Positions 42,741-51,543 of a DNA stretch of 64,000 bases are shown piece by piece. Source of the stretch: Olsenella sp. KGMB02461. GTDB lineage: Bacteria > Actinomycetota > Coriobacteriia > Coriobacteriales > Atopobiaceae. Where the stretch lies: assembly GCF_012584445.1 (NCBI RefSeq), contig NZ_JABAHI010000008.1, positions 1,178,001-1,242,000 of the forward strand. The letters are read 5' to 3'. A program made the translations under genes and the position numbers. Under the pieces are notes generated by a model. The model had not been told where the DNA came from. It ran no database searches and saw nothing but the letters and a program-made list of their open reading frames with translations. Within the stretch, counting starts at the first letter, position 1; each line of letters starts with the position of its first letter.

Positions 42741-45227
42741 CTACTCCACCTTCACGATGGGCGCGAAGCCCTTCATGAGCTTCTTCACCTGGCCGCTCTT
42801 GGCAAAGCGCACCTCGATGACGTCGCCCTTGGCAGCGAGCACCTCGCCCACCCCAAAGGTCTTGTGGCTCACGCGGTCGCCGACAGCAAAGGACTCGGCT
42901 GCAGCCTTGGGGTCCCGGCGCGGCTTGGCGACAGGAGCAGGGCCAGAAGCCCCGCCGGCCGAGCGCGTGCGGTTGCCAAAGACGGTGCCCCCATACATCT
43001 CGGAGCCGCGGCCGGCGCCAAAAGTGCCATGGCGGTCGCCGCGCTTCTCCCAGCCCGTTCCCGAGAAGCCCGCCGACCCCACGCCGGTAGCTTTGAGGTG
43101 CTCGGGCGGGATTTCGTTGATGAAGCGGCTGCGAGGATTCGCCTGCGTGGCGCCGTAGGTGCGCCGGGTAGCGGCATAGGTGAGGAACAGGCGCTGGCGG
43201 GCTCGGGTGATGGCCACGTAGGCCAGGCGGCGCTCCTCCTCCAGCCGCGCCGGGTCGTTCTCAAAGGTGAGGTTGGGGAAGAGGTTCTCCTCCATGCCGG
43301 CCACAAAGACCACGGGAAACTCCAGGCCCTTGGCCGAGTGGATGGTCATCAGCGTCACTGCGGAGTTCTGCCCCGCCAGCGAGTCCAGGTCGCTCCTCAA
43401 TGCCAGCCATTCCATGAAGGCGGGCAGTTGAGCGCAGGCCACCGGCTCGAAGCGCTCCTCCACAGAGGCGCCGGCCACTCCCGGAGCTTGGGCGCCCGCA
43501 GGGATCCCCGGCAACACTCCTTGGGAAGAGGCCTCTGCTGCCGAGAAAAGCGTGCCCTCTGGGGCTGCGGCAGCCAGGGTGGGCAGGTCTTCCTCGGTAA
43601 GGATGCCGGAATCCCGCAGCTCGTCGATGGTCTCTAAGGCCGAGACCACATCCTCGTGGCTCTCGTCGAACTCCTGGGCGATGAGCATGAACTCGCGGAT
43701 GTTCTCGATGCGGCCCTGGGCCTCGGGGGTGTGCTCGGCCTCCAGGGCGGAGATGAGGCCGCTGTTGTCCACGATGGCCTCGATGACTCGGGAGAGCTCG
43801 CCGGTGTAGTGGCGCGCCTGCTCGATGGTGGAGGTCCAGGAGGCCAGCGCGTTGCGCACGCGCGGGGTGAGCAGGCCTTCCTCGGCCACGCAGGCCTGGG
43901 CGGCCTCGAAGAAGGAGAGGCGGTGGGCGGCGGCGTAGGCGCCGATCTTGTCTTGGGAGGTGGCGCCTATGCCTCGGCGGGGGACGTTGACGATGCGCCG
44001 GGCAGCCACGTCGTCTGCGGGGTTCAACACCAGCTTGAGGTAGGAGGTCACGTCGCGGATCTCGGCGCGGTCGAAGAAGCGGGTGCCGCCCACGATCTTG
44101 TAGGGCACGCCGGCACGCAGGAACATGTCTTCGATGATGCGGCTCTGGGCGTTGGTGCGGTAGAAGACCGCCATGTCGTCGTAGCTGGTGCCCCGAGCGT
44201 GGAGCTTCTCGATTTGGGCGGCGATCCAGGTGCCCTCGTCGCTCTCGTTGGCCGCTTGATAGACCTGGACCAGCTCGCCGTCGCCTAGGTTGGTGAAGAG
44301 GCGCTTGGGCTTGCGCTTTGAGTTGTGGGCCACCACGGCATTGGCCGCTGCCAGGATATGGCCGCTTGAGCGGTAGTTTTGCTGCAGCTTCACCACATGG
44401 GCGGCCGGATAGTCCTTCTCGAAGTCCAGGATGTTTTGGATGTCGGCGCCGCGCCAGGAGTAGATGGACTGGTCGTCGTCGCCCACCACCATGAGGTTTT
44501 GGTGCTTTGCGGCCAAAAGCTTGGTGATGAGGTACTGCACATGGTTGGTGTCTTGATACTCGTCCACCGAGATCTGCAAGAAGCGGTCCTGATAGCCTTC
44601 CAGCACGTCCGGGAACTTGGTCAGAAGCTCCAGGGCGTTCACCAGCAGGTCGTCGAAGTCCATGGCGTTGGCGGCCAACAGGCGGCGTTGGAGCTCCTCG
44701 TAGACCAAGGCGGCCTTGGCCACCGCGGGGTCGTCGGCATCTTGGCGCATGTCGTCCGGCGTCACCATGGCGTTTTTGGCTGCCGAGATCTTGGAGCGGA
44801 TCATGTTGAGCGGGAAGCGCTTGGGATCGATGTTCAAGTCGCCCATAATGGCCTTCACCAGGCGTTTTGAATCGTCGTCGTCGTAAATGGTGAAATTTGG
44901 GCCATAACCCAGGCGCTCACCGTCTTGCCGCAGGATGCGCACGCACATGGCATGGAAGGTGCACACCCACATGCCGCGGGTGCCCCCAGGCAAAAGGGCG
45001 CCTAGGCGCTCGCGCATCTCGGCCGCAGCCTTGTTGGTGAAGGTGATGGCAAGGATCTGCCAAGGACGGTAGCCTAGGTCGCCGATCATGTGCGCGATGC
45101 GGTAGGTAAGAACCCGGGTCTTGCCCGAGCCCGCCCCCGCCAGCACCAGCAGCGGCCCCTCGCAGTCCAGCACGGCCTCGCGCTGAGCGTCATTAAGCGA
45201 GTCGATATCAACCACGCTGTCTGCCAT
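42741..45227 (-). CDS. pcrA: ATP-dependent DNA helicase PcrA/UvrD
   Basis: An 828-residue superfamily 1A helicase for repair and replication restart. Motifs occur in order: LNDAQREAVLDCEGPLLVLAGAGSGKTRVL (Q motif and I), TFTNKAAAEM (Ia), VDEYQDTNHVQ (II), VVGDDDQSIYSWRGA (III), LQQNYRSSG (IV), MTIHSAKGLEFPVVFV (V) and EEERRLAYVAITRAR (VI). The last 60 residues (SFAVGDRVSHKTFGVGEVL) are the PcrA-type Tudor-like domain that contacts RNA polymerase. GAGGAGGA precedes the ATG. Confidence 0.96.
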   Translation of the reverse strand: MADSVVDIDSLNDAQREAVLDCEGPLLVLAGAGSGKTRVLTYRIAHMIGDLGYRPWQILAITFTNKAAAEMRERLGALLPGGTRGMWVCTFHAMCVRILRQDGERLGYGPNFTIYDDDDSKRLVKAIMGDLNIDPKRFPLNMIRSKISAAKNAMVTPDDMRQDADDPAVAKAALVYEELQRRLLAANAMDFDDLLVNALELLTKFPDVLEGYQDRFLQISVDEYQDTNHVQYLITKLLAAKHQNLMVVGDDDQSIYSWRGADIQNILDFEKDYPAAHVVKLQQNYRSSGHILAAANAVVAHNSKRKPKRLFTNLGDGELVQVYQAANESDEGTWIAAQIEKLHARGTSYDDMAVFYRTNAQSRIIEDMFLRAGVPYKIVGGTRFFDRAEIRDVTSYLKLVLNPADDVAARRIVNVPRRGIGATSQDKIGAYAAAHRLSFFEAAQACVAEEGLLTPRVRNALASWTSTIEQARHYTGELSRVIEAIVDNSGLISALEAEHTPEAQGRIENIREFMLIAQEFDESHEDVVSALETIDELRDSGILTEEDLPTLAAAAPEGTLFSAAEASSQGVLPGIPAGAQAPGVAGASVEERFEPVACAQLPAFMEWLALRSDLDSLAGQNSAVTLMTIHSAKGLEFPVVFVAGMEENLFPNLTFENDPARLEEERRLAYVAITRARQRLFLTYAATRRTYGATQANPRSRFINEIPPEHLKATGVGSAGFSGTGWEKRGDRHGTFGAGRGSEMYGGTVFGNRTRSAGGASGPAPVAKPRRDPKAAAESFAVGDRVSHKTFGVGEVLAAKGDVIEVRFAKSGQVKKLMKGFAPIVKVE

Positions 45228-45272
45228 GAAGGGGTCCTCCTCAAGATGCTGCGGGCAAAACGGCCTTCTAGT

Positions 45273-47795
45273 CTAGCGCAGACCTGGCCGCTCCTCGAAA
45301 AGCTCTGTGAGCAACCGAGCGCTCTCCGCCGCATCCTTGGCATAGGCGTCAGCCCCCACCATCTGGGCATACTCCGGGTTCAACACCGCGCCGCCCACAA
45401 AGACGTAGGTATTTGGGGCTTTTTTGCGCAGCAGGTCGATGGTCTCGCCCATGGCTTTGACCGTGGTGGTCATCAATGCCGACAAACCCACCACATGGAC
45501 CCCGGTGTCTTCCACCGCTTGAAGCACGGCCTCGGGGGCCACGTCGCGACCCAGGTCGATGACGGTGAATCCGTAGTTTTCCAGAAGCATCTTGACGATG
45601 TTCTTGCCAATGTCGTGGATGTCGCCCTTGACCGTGGCCAGGATGACGCGGCCCTTGGAGGCCGTGGCCTCGCCCTTGGGCATGGCAGCCTTGATGACGT
45701 CGAAGCCGGCGCCCGCCGCCTCTGCCGAGGCCATGAGCTGCGGCAAGAACATGGCGCCAGACTCGAAGCGAGCCCCTACCTCGTCCAATGCGGCGATGAG
45801 CACGGAGTCGATAACCTCCAGCGGATCCTCAGTCTCCAGCAGCTGCGACACCAGCGAAGGGATAGGACCCTTGCGGCCTCTGACGATGAGGTCGTAGGCC
45901 TGCTGGGCCGGTGTGGCAGCCGCGGCGCCCTCTGAGACCTCCCCGCCGGCTCCGGCGCCTGTGGCAGGGGTTTCTCGGTAGTGAGGGGCGGCGTCTGTGC
46001 GGCCTGCATAGCGGTCTATATAAGAGGCGGCGCCTGCGTCTTGTCCATCTAATAGGTAGTGGACGGCCAGGACGTCGGCCAAACGGGGGTCCAGCGGGTT
46101 CACGATGGGCAGGGTGAGGCCGGCGCCTAGGGCCTCGGCCAGGAAGGCGGCGTTTACCAGCGGGCGCAACGGCAGGCCAAAGGAGATGTTGGAGACGCCC
46201 AGCATGGTTTGGACCGGCAGCTCCTGGCGCACTCGTTTGAGGGCGTCGAGAATCTGGGCAGGCGCCTCCTGGTTGGTGGATGCGGCCATGGCCAAGCAGT
46301 CGATGGCGATGTCATGAGGCGCTATGCCTGCTGCTTGCGCGTGCTCCACCAGGCGACGGGCGATGGCGACGCGCTCGCTGGCGGTTTGAGGTATTCCTGA
46401 CTCGTCCAGCGTGAGGCCTACCAGCGCCGCGCCGTATTTGTGAGCGATGGGCAGGATGGCGGCCAGGCTCTCGGCCGATCCGTTTACAGAGTTGATGAGT
46501 GGCTTGCCTGCGTAGTGACGGCAGGCCTCGATGAGGGCGGCAGGATCGGTAGAGTCCAGCTGCAGCGGCAGGTCGCAGACCGCTTGGATCTGGGTGACGG
46601 CTTGGGCTAAACATGCAGGCTCGTCGATCTCCGGCAAACCTGCGTTGACGTCCAAGATCGCAGCTCCGGCGTCCTTTTGGTCCAGAGCCTCGCTCACCAG
46701 GTAGTCGAAATCCCCTGTGCGCAGGGCCTCCTTGAGGCGCTTTTTGCCCGTGGGGTTGATGCGCTCGCCCACCGGCGCCACCGCGTGTCCGGCCGCCGGC
46801 AGATGCACTACCCGCTGGCTGCTGGCCACGGTAAAGGCGGGCTCCACCTGGCGCTTTGGCAGCGGCGCCGCATCTACCAGCGAGCGCAGGGCGGCGATGT
46901 GGGCGTCTGTGGTGCCGCAGCACCCGCCCACCAGAGTGACGCCGGCGGCAATAAGATCCTGCGCCGCAGCCACGTAAGGCTCGGGGCCCAGATCGTAAAC
47001 CGTGGCGTCGCCCTCCATGCGCGGCAGGCCGGCGTTGGCCTGGCATACCAGCGGCACGTCTACCAGAGGGGCCATGGCCTCGATGAGGGGGGCCAGCTTG
47101 TCGGGGCCCAGCGAGCAGTTGACGCCCACGGCCGAGGCCCCCGCAGCCGCCAGCGTCACCGCCGCAGCCTCTGGCGAGGCGCCCAGGAACGTGAGGCCGT
47201 CCTCCCCAAAGGTCATAGTGCACACAATGGGGACGTCTACCTGCTCTTTTATGGCGATGAGGGCGGTTTTGGCCTCCAGCAGGTCACCCATGGTCTCGAT
47301 GATCACCAGGTCGGCATCGGTGGCGGCGATGGCTTCGCCCTGCTCGCGATAGAGCGCCTCGCACTCATCCACGCTCATGGGTCCCAATGGCTCCAGGAGG
47401 GCGCCCGTGGGCCCCACATCTGCCGCCACATAGCGGGCCCCAGCCTCGCGAGCCAGCCCCACTGCCCGCCCATAGACCTCCGCCACCGAAGCCTTGCCCT
47501 CAAGCTTGCGGGCGTTGGCCCCAAAGGTGCAGGTGGTGATCACGTCTGCGCCGGCTTCCACATAGGCCCTATGGACGCCTGCCACCAGCTCAGGATCCTC
47601 AAAAAGCAGCAGCTCCGGAATAGCTCCCGGCTGCATCCCCCGAGCCTGCAGCATCGACCCCATGGCCCCGTCCAGCAGCAAAAATGCCTGGCCTGCCAGC
47701 GCCCGGCCCAGCAAGTCCTGGGGACCAGAGGCGGCGTCCAGCCCTTCGCGGACGGGTTTCTCGGCAGCGGAGGGAGCTTGTGGCGCATGCATCAT
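45273..47795 (-). CDS. metH: Cobalamin-dependent methionine synthase, lacking the reactivation domain
   Basis: An 840-residue enzyme that methylates homocysteine from 5-methyltetrahydrofolate through cobalamin. Domains: homocysteine/zinc (about 35-320, with GVNCSLGP and GGCCGTTDAHI), folate (about 335-600, VGERINPTGKKR), and cobalamin cap and binding domain (about 660-838), with GDIHDIGKNI giving the cobalt-ligating His. The E. coli enzyme has 1227 residues; the missing C-terminal SAM-binding reactivation domain is encoded by the gene immediately upstream, whose stop overlaps this start (ATGA). Confidence 0.95.
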   Translation of the reverse strand: MMHAPQAPSAAEKPVREGLDAASGPQDLLGRALAGQAFLLLDGAMGSMLQARGMQPGAIPELLLFEDPELVAGVHRAYVEAGADVITTCTFGANARKLEGKASVAEVYGRAVGLAREAGARYVAADVGPTGALLEPLGPMSVDECEALYREQGEAIAATDADLVIIETMGDLLEAKTALIAIKEQVDVPIVCTMTFGEDGLTFLGASPEAAAVTLAAAGASAVGVNCSLGPDKLAPLIEAMAPLVDVPLVCQANAGLPRMEGDATVYDLGPEPYVAAAQDLIAAGVTLVGGCCGTTDAHIAALRSLVDAAPLPKRQVEPAFTVASSQRVVHLPAAGHAVAPVGERINPTGKKRLKEALRTGDFDYLVSEALDQKDAGAAILDVNAGLPEIDEPACLAQAVTQIQAVCDLPLQLDSTDPAALIEACRHYAGKPLINSVNGSAESLAAILPIAHKYGAALVGLTLDESGIPQTASERVAIARRLVEHAQAAGIAPHDIAIDCLAMAASTNQEAPAQILDALKRVRQELPVQTMLGVSNISFGLPLRPLVNAAFLAEALGAGLTLPIVNPLDPRLADVLAVHYLLDGQDAGAASYIDRYAGRTDAAPHYRETPATGAGAGGEVSEGAAAATPAQQAYDLIVRGRKGPIPSLVSQLLETEDPLEVIDSVLIAALDEVGARFESGAMFLPQLMASAEAAGAGFDVIKAAMPKGEATASKGRVILATVKGDIHDIGKNIVKMLLENYGFTVIDLGRDVAPEAVLQAVEDTGVHVVGLSALMTTTVKAMGETIDLLRKKAPNTYVFVGGAVLNPEYAQMVGADAYAKDAAESARLLTELFEERPGLR

Positions 47796-48517
47796 GAGTC
47801 GTCCGTTTCTTTGAGGCCTATGAGGGCGGTGACGGATTTTTGCGGCACCATCCAGAGCTGGGGCGTGAGGGTGATGCCCAGGGTGTTTTGAGCGTCCAGG
47901 GCGTCCAAAAGGGCCGGCTGGACGGAGAGCGGCAAGTCGCCGTAGCCGGGGCTGTAGCGTTTGGTTGCCGAGAAGCCCTGCCCTCGCGCCCAGGCATCGA
48001 TTTGGCGGTTGGCGGCGTCGGCGGCGCGCTCCACGATCTCGATGGCGCAGGCGTTGTAGATGAGGGCCTGGGTGGGGTGCTTCTCATGGGTGCGCTGCCA
48101 GGCAAGGTCGGGGCCGGGACCGCAGGTGACGGCCATGAGGGCGATGGCAGAAGCCCCCTCAAGCAGCGCCTCCATGGAGAGGCCGCCAAGCACCAGCGAG
48201 GTGCCCTCCACCACAAAACGCGTGGCGGTGACGTTGCCGCTGCAGGCGACAGCGTCCTCTTGGCGCAGGGGAAAGACGCGCCAGACCCAGCGGGGGCGAA
48301 TGGCGGCGGCTGCCTGAGCGCAGGTGGCCTCGAGGGCGGCCTGGAGCTCGGGATCTATGGCTTGGGACTTGTGGCCTAGATAGCGCAGCACCTCGGAGAG
48401 CCGGGGCTCTTGGGCGCCCGCGCCCTGGCGAAGCGGCGTCAAGGGTTGAGCGGCAGAGGCAGCGCATGGCGGTTGACCCGCAGTGTGCTGCGGCTGTCTG
48501 GGATCCCGGGCGGCCAT
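47792..48517 (-). CDS. Free-standing MetH cobalamin-reactivation (AdoMet-binding) domain protein
   Basis: A 241-residue protein equivalent to the C-terminal reactivation domain of long MetH, which rescues cob(II)alamin using SAM and a reductant. TKRYSPGYGDLPLSVQPALLDAL matches the conserved RxxPGY SAM-binding segment. The start at 48517 overlaps the metF stop by one base (TGATG), and its own stop overlaps metH by 4 nt, so all three are translationally coupled. A longer frame to 48724 would overlap metF and is rejected. Confidence 0.85.
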   Translation of the reverse strand: MAARDPRQPQHTAGQPPCAASAAQPLTPLRQGAGAQEPRLSEVLRYLGHKSQAIDPELQAALEATCAQAAAAIRPRWVWRVFPLRQEDAVACSGNVTATRFVVEGTSLVLGGLSMEALLEGASAIALMAVTCGPGPDLAWQRTHEKHPTQALIYNACAIEIVERAADAANRQIDAWARGQGFSATKRYSPGYGDLPLSVQPALLDALDAQNTLGITLTPQLWMVPQKSVTALIGLKETDDS

Positions 48518-49380
48518 CAGAGCGCCTCGCGGATGGCGGCTACGGCCGCGGCAGCGACCTGCGGGCGGTTCATGGTGTAGATATGCAGGCCGTCCACCCC
48601 GTGGAGCGCCAGGTCTTGGAGCTGGGCGCAGGCATACTCGACGCCTGCGGCGCGAAGGGAAGCGGGATCGTCCTCGTAGCGGGCCAAAAGCTTGACCACC
48701 GCTGACGGCAGGCTGACGCCGCACATGAAGATCATGCGGCTTACCTGGGATTTTGAGAGGAAGGGCATGACGCCGAAGGTGATGGGCACGGTGATGCCCG
48801 CCTTATGGCAGCGCTCGCGAAATCGGTAGGCCAGCTGGTTGTCGAAGAAGAGCTGCGTCACCAAGAACGAAGCTCCTGCATCTTGCTTGCCGCGCAGATA
48901 GGCCACGTCGATGTCTGGGTCCAAGCAAGAGATATGGCCCTCGGGATATGCAGCGGCTCCTACGCAAAAACCGTCCTCTACCAGCTGAGGGATCATATCG
49001 CTGGCATATTCGAAGTCGCCGGGAGCGGCCTCGGGATTGGGGTCGCCGCGCAACGCCAGAACATTTTTGATGCCCGCCTCTTTGAGGCGGGCGCTTTTCT
49101 TGGCAAGGCTTTGGCGGGTGAGCCCCTGGCAGGTGAGATGGGCCACGGTAGAGACGTCAAAGTCGCGCTGGATGAGCTGAGCCACCTCCAGGGTGCGCGA
49201 GGAGTTGCCCGAGCCTCCGGCCGAGTAGGTCACCGAGATAAAAGCTGGATCCAACGGCGCCAGCTTCGAGGCCACCTGTTGAGCCTCTTCCTGGGACAAG
49301 TCGCCTTTGGGAGGAAAAATCTCAAAGGAGATAGGCAGCTTTTGGGTAGCGAAGATCTGGGAGACGGTTTCTATGGCCAT
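48517..49380 (-). CDS. metF: 5,10-methylenetetrahydrofolate reductase
   Basis: A 287-residue TIM-barrel flavoenzyme that makes 5-methyltetrahydrofolate for MetH. SFEIFPPKG is the N-terminal signature with the catalytic Glu. AHLTCQGLTRQSLAKKSARLKEAGIKNVLALRGDP and FLVTQLFFDN are the FAD and substrate blocks. First gene of the coupled metF, reactivation-domain and metH operon, 62 nt after the uppP stop. Confidence 0.95.
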   Translation of the reverse strand: MAIETVSQIFATQKLPISFEIFPPKGDLSQEEAQQVASKLAPLDPAFISVTYSAGGSGNSSRTLEVAQLIQRDFDVSTVAHLTCQGLTRQSLAKKSARLKEAGIKNVLALRGDPNPEAAPGDFEYASDMIPQLVEDGFCVGAAAYPEGHISCLDPDIDVAYLRGKQDAGASFLVTQLFFDNQLAYRFRERCHKAGITVPITFGVMPFLSKSQVSRMIFMCGVSLPSAVVKLLARYEDDPASLRAAGVEYACAQLQDLALHGVDGLHIYTMNRPQVAAAAVAAIREAL

Positions 49381-49442
49381 GGGTCCTCCGGGGCGTCCGG
49401 TTTTTTGACCTCATGCTAGCCCTCGGATACCCAAGGGCCCCT

Positions 49443-50384
49443 TTAGCGCACCAGAATGAAATAAAGAATTACTAGAACGCCTAGGACGATGCGGTACCAG
49501 CCAAAGACCTTGAAGTCATGGCGGCGCACGAAGTCCATGAGGAAGCGGATGGCCGCAATGGAAACCAGGAAGGCCACGATGCAGCCTACGGCGAGGATGG
49601 AGCCCTCGGCAGCGGTGAGGGCGTTGCCCGCGATAAAGAACTTCGCCAAACGCAGGGCCGAGGCGCCAAACATCACGGGAATGGCCAGGTAGAAGGTGAA
49701 CTCGGCTGCGACAGTGCGGGTGCAGCCCAAAAGCAGCCCGCCAATGATGGTGGAGCCGGAGCGAGAGGTGCCCGGCACCAGCGACAGGATTTGGAAGCAG
49801 CCGATGCCCACAGCGCGGCCCAAGGTGAGCTGGGAGATGTCTTGGACAGGCTGGTCGACGTCTGCCAGCTCGGCTTTGGTGGCGTGAGGCAAGACGGCCT
49901 CCTCCACCTGCTTGAAGTGCTTGGGTTGAGGCGCCGCTGCCAGCTGGGCCTCACGGGCCATGGCGCGGCTCTCGCGCACCTGCTCGATGACGATGAAGAT
50001 GACGCCGTAGACGATAAGGGCCGCCGCAATGACAAAGGGGCTGGAGAGGTGTTCCTCCATCCAGTCGTCCAGAGGGATGCCCACCGCTGCGGCCGGGATG
50101 CAGGCCAGCACGATCTTGCCCCAGAGCGACCAGGTGCCCCGGCGCTCCTCAGGGGTCTTGGAGGGGGCAAAGGGGTTGAGCGGGCGGAAGAACAGCACGC
50201 ACACCGCCAGGATGGCGCCCAGCTGGATCACCACTAGGAACATGTTCCAGAAGTCTTCTGACACATCCAGCGACACGAACTGGTCCAGCAGCAGCATGTG
50301 ACCGGTTGACGAGATGGGCAGCCACTCCGTAATGCCTTCTACCAGGCCAAACAGCGCAGCCTTGAGCAACTCCACAATCTCCAC
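49443..50384 (-). CDS. uppP: Undecaprenyl-diphosphate phosphatase
   Basis: A 313-residue integral membrane phosphatase that recycles the peptidoglycan lipid carrier. It has the two active-site motifs EGITEWLPISSTGHM near the N terminus and PGTSRSGSTIIGGLLLG in the C-terminal half. About 45 hydrophilic residues (QVRESRAMAREAQLAAAPQP...) are inserted between helices compared with the usual 270-residue protein. Also called BacA because extra copies raise bacitracin tolerance. Confidence 0.95.
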   Translation of the reverse strand: MEIVELLKAALFGLVEGITEWLPISSTGHMLLLDQFVSLDVSEDFWNMFLVVIQLGAILAVCVLFFRPLNPFAPSKTPEERRGTWSLWGKIVLACIPAAAVGIPLDDWMEEHLSSPFVIAAALIVYGVIFIVIEQVRESRAMAREAQLAAAPQPKHFKQVEEAVLPHATKAELADVDQPVQDISQLTLGRAVGIGCFQILSLVPGTSRSGSTIIGGLLLGCTRTVAAEFTFYLAIPVMFGASALRLAKFFIAGNALTAAEGSILAVGCIVAFLVSIAAIRFLMDFVRRHDFKVFGWYRIVLGVLVILYFILVR

Positions 50385-50677
50385 CAGGTCCTCCTTGATC
50401 TAAGATAGCCCGCGCGCAAAGCAGATATCGCTTGCATGGTTGATGCCCTGGCCCTGTGGGCCCGAGCAGTGTGCCAGGTTCATACCCCGCGCACGGAGCC
50501 GTGCGTGCAGACCATGATGGCGCACTCAGAACATGCTTACTGCTATTCCACCGTATCTCTTGATGAGATGGCGGCTCTTCTCGGCTGCGCCTGCACCCAG
50601 CGCCACTACTATAAGGACAGGACTATAAGGACAGGGAAACGAGCTAGTTTTGAGCCTCTACCAACCAAAGGAGACCC
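50385..50677. other. Intergenic region between uppP and uspA with a tandem 14-mer
   Basis: No gene seen. ACTATAAGGACAGG is tandemly duplicated at 50608-50621 and 50622-50635, 43 bp before the uspA start. It contains a TATAAG word, so duplicated -10-like or activator sites are possible. Confidence 0.5.
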
Positions 50678-51130
50678 ATGGAGAACTTTAAGGATCTGGA
50701 ATACCAAAAAGTGTTCGCGTGCCTGGACGGCACCGAGCAGCAGCGCCACGTGCTCAAGCGCGCCGCCATCGTCGCCGCCAACAACCATGCCGAGCTGGTC
50801 ATTGGCCACGTGGTGGACGTCACTCCCTTCGAAAGCTTCGAGCCCGCCAAGGCCGAACAGGCTCTCGAGGCCAAGGAGTCCGAGTTCCACGCCTCCATCG
50901 CCGATGCCTTGAAGCGCATTGGCGAGAGCGACCAGATCCCCTCGGTGGAGGTGGTCATCGAGCGCGGCCGCATCCGCGAGACCCTCAAAGACAAGATGCT
51001 CGATGCCATCGAACCCGACATGGTGATCTGCGGCGCAAGAGGCCTCTCTTCCATCAAGTACGCCCTTTTGGGCTCCATCTCCACCTTCCTGCTGCGCAAT
51101 TGCGAATGCGACATCCTGGTGGTCAAGTAA
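50678..51130 (+). CDS. Universal stress protein (UspA family)
   Basis: A 150-residue nucleotide-binding stress protein. The fold runs from FACLDGTEQQRHVLKRAAIVAA to the ATP-binding signature GARGLSSIKYALLGSISTFLLRNCECDILVV (G-x2-G-x9-G-S). AAAGGAG precedes the ATG. It is monocistronic, flanked by a tandem repeat upstream and a terminator downstream. Confidence 0.93.
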   Translation: MENFKDLEYQKVFACLDGTEQQRHVLKRAAIVAANNHAELVIGHVVDVTPFESFEPAKAEQALEAKESEFHASIADALKRIGESDQIPSVEVVIERGRIRETLKDKMLDAIEPDMVICGARGLSSIKYALLGSISTFLLRNCECDILVVK

Positions 51131-51182
51131 GGCTGCGAGCGCTCCCCGCAGATGACCTTTCATTGGTATACAAGTGACTCTC

Positions 51183-51224
51183 AGCCCGGTTTCCGATTCC
51201 TGCAAACGGAGGCCGGGCTTTTTG
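51183..51224 (+). terminator. Terminator after the uspA-family gene
   Basis: AGCCCGG (51183-51189) pairs with CCGGGCT (51213-51219), with inner TTCCG/CGGA pairing, followed by TTTTT. It lies 53 nt after the stop. Confidence 0.85.
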
Positions 51225-51543
51225 GCAACGTGGGCTCTTATCGGTATTCTACGCTGCGTTTTTATGGACAATGGTTGCATTTAAATTTGTCTATGCGCTC
51301 GTTCAAGCTCTGTGGGCTGTTCATGGACAGCCCAAATCGCGTTTATCGTGACTAACACGATGCTTGTTGGGGAATGCTGTTGGGTTTCTGACGCAACGGC
51401 AGGCTGCCCGCGATGGCGCCCTTCTTTAGCGCGACGTCAGGCGATAGGTTCGCTGGCGTGCCTTTCATTGGCACTCTTGGTGGTTTGCCAGGGGTCTTGC
51501 GCTCCGCCCTTCAAGCATGAAGACAGACGGAACGGGAGTTTGG
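51225..51543. other. Intergenic region upstream of the secreted cell-wall protein
   Basis: No gene seen. A small perfect hairpin, GGGCTGT/ACAGCCC, lies at 51314-51333, and the remainder is unremarkable. I looked for a c-di-AMP (ydaO) riboswitch because such leaders often precede cell-wall hydrolases and found no match. Confidence 0.4.

Noticed and set aside
48518-48724. Longer start for the MetH reactivation-domain gene
   Set aside because: The extension lies wholly inside metF in another frame, is Arg/Pro-rich, and the one-base overlap start at 48517 is standard for coupled genes.
51225-51543. c-di-AMP (ydaO) leader before the secreted cell-wall protein
   Set aside because: I looked for the conserved pseudosymmetric ydaO blocks and found none; only a 7-bp hairpin is present.
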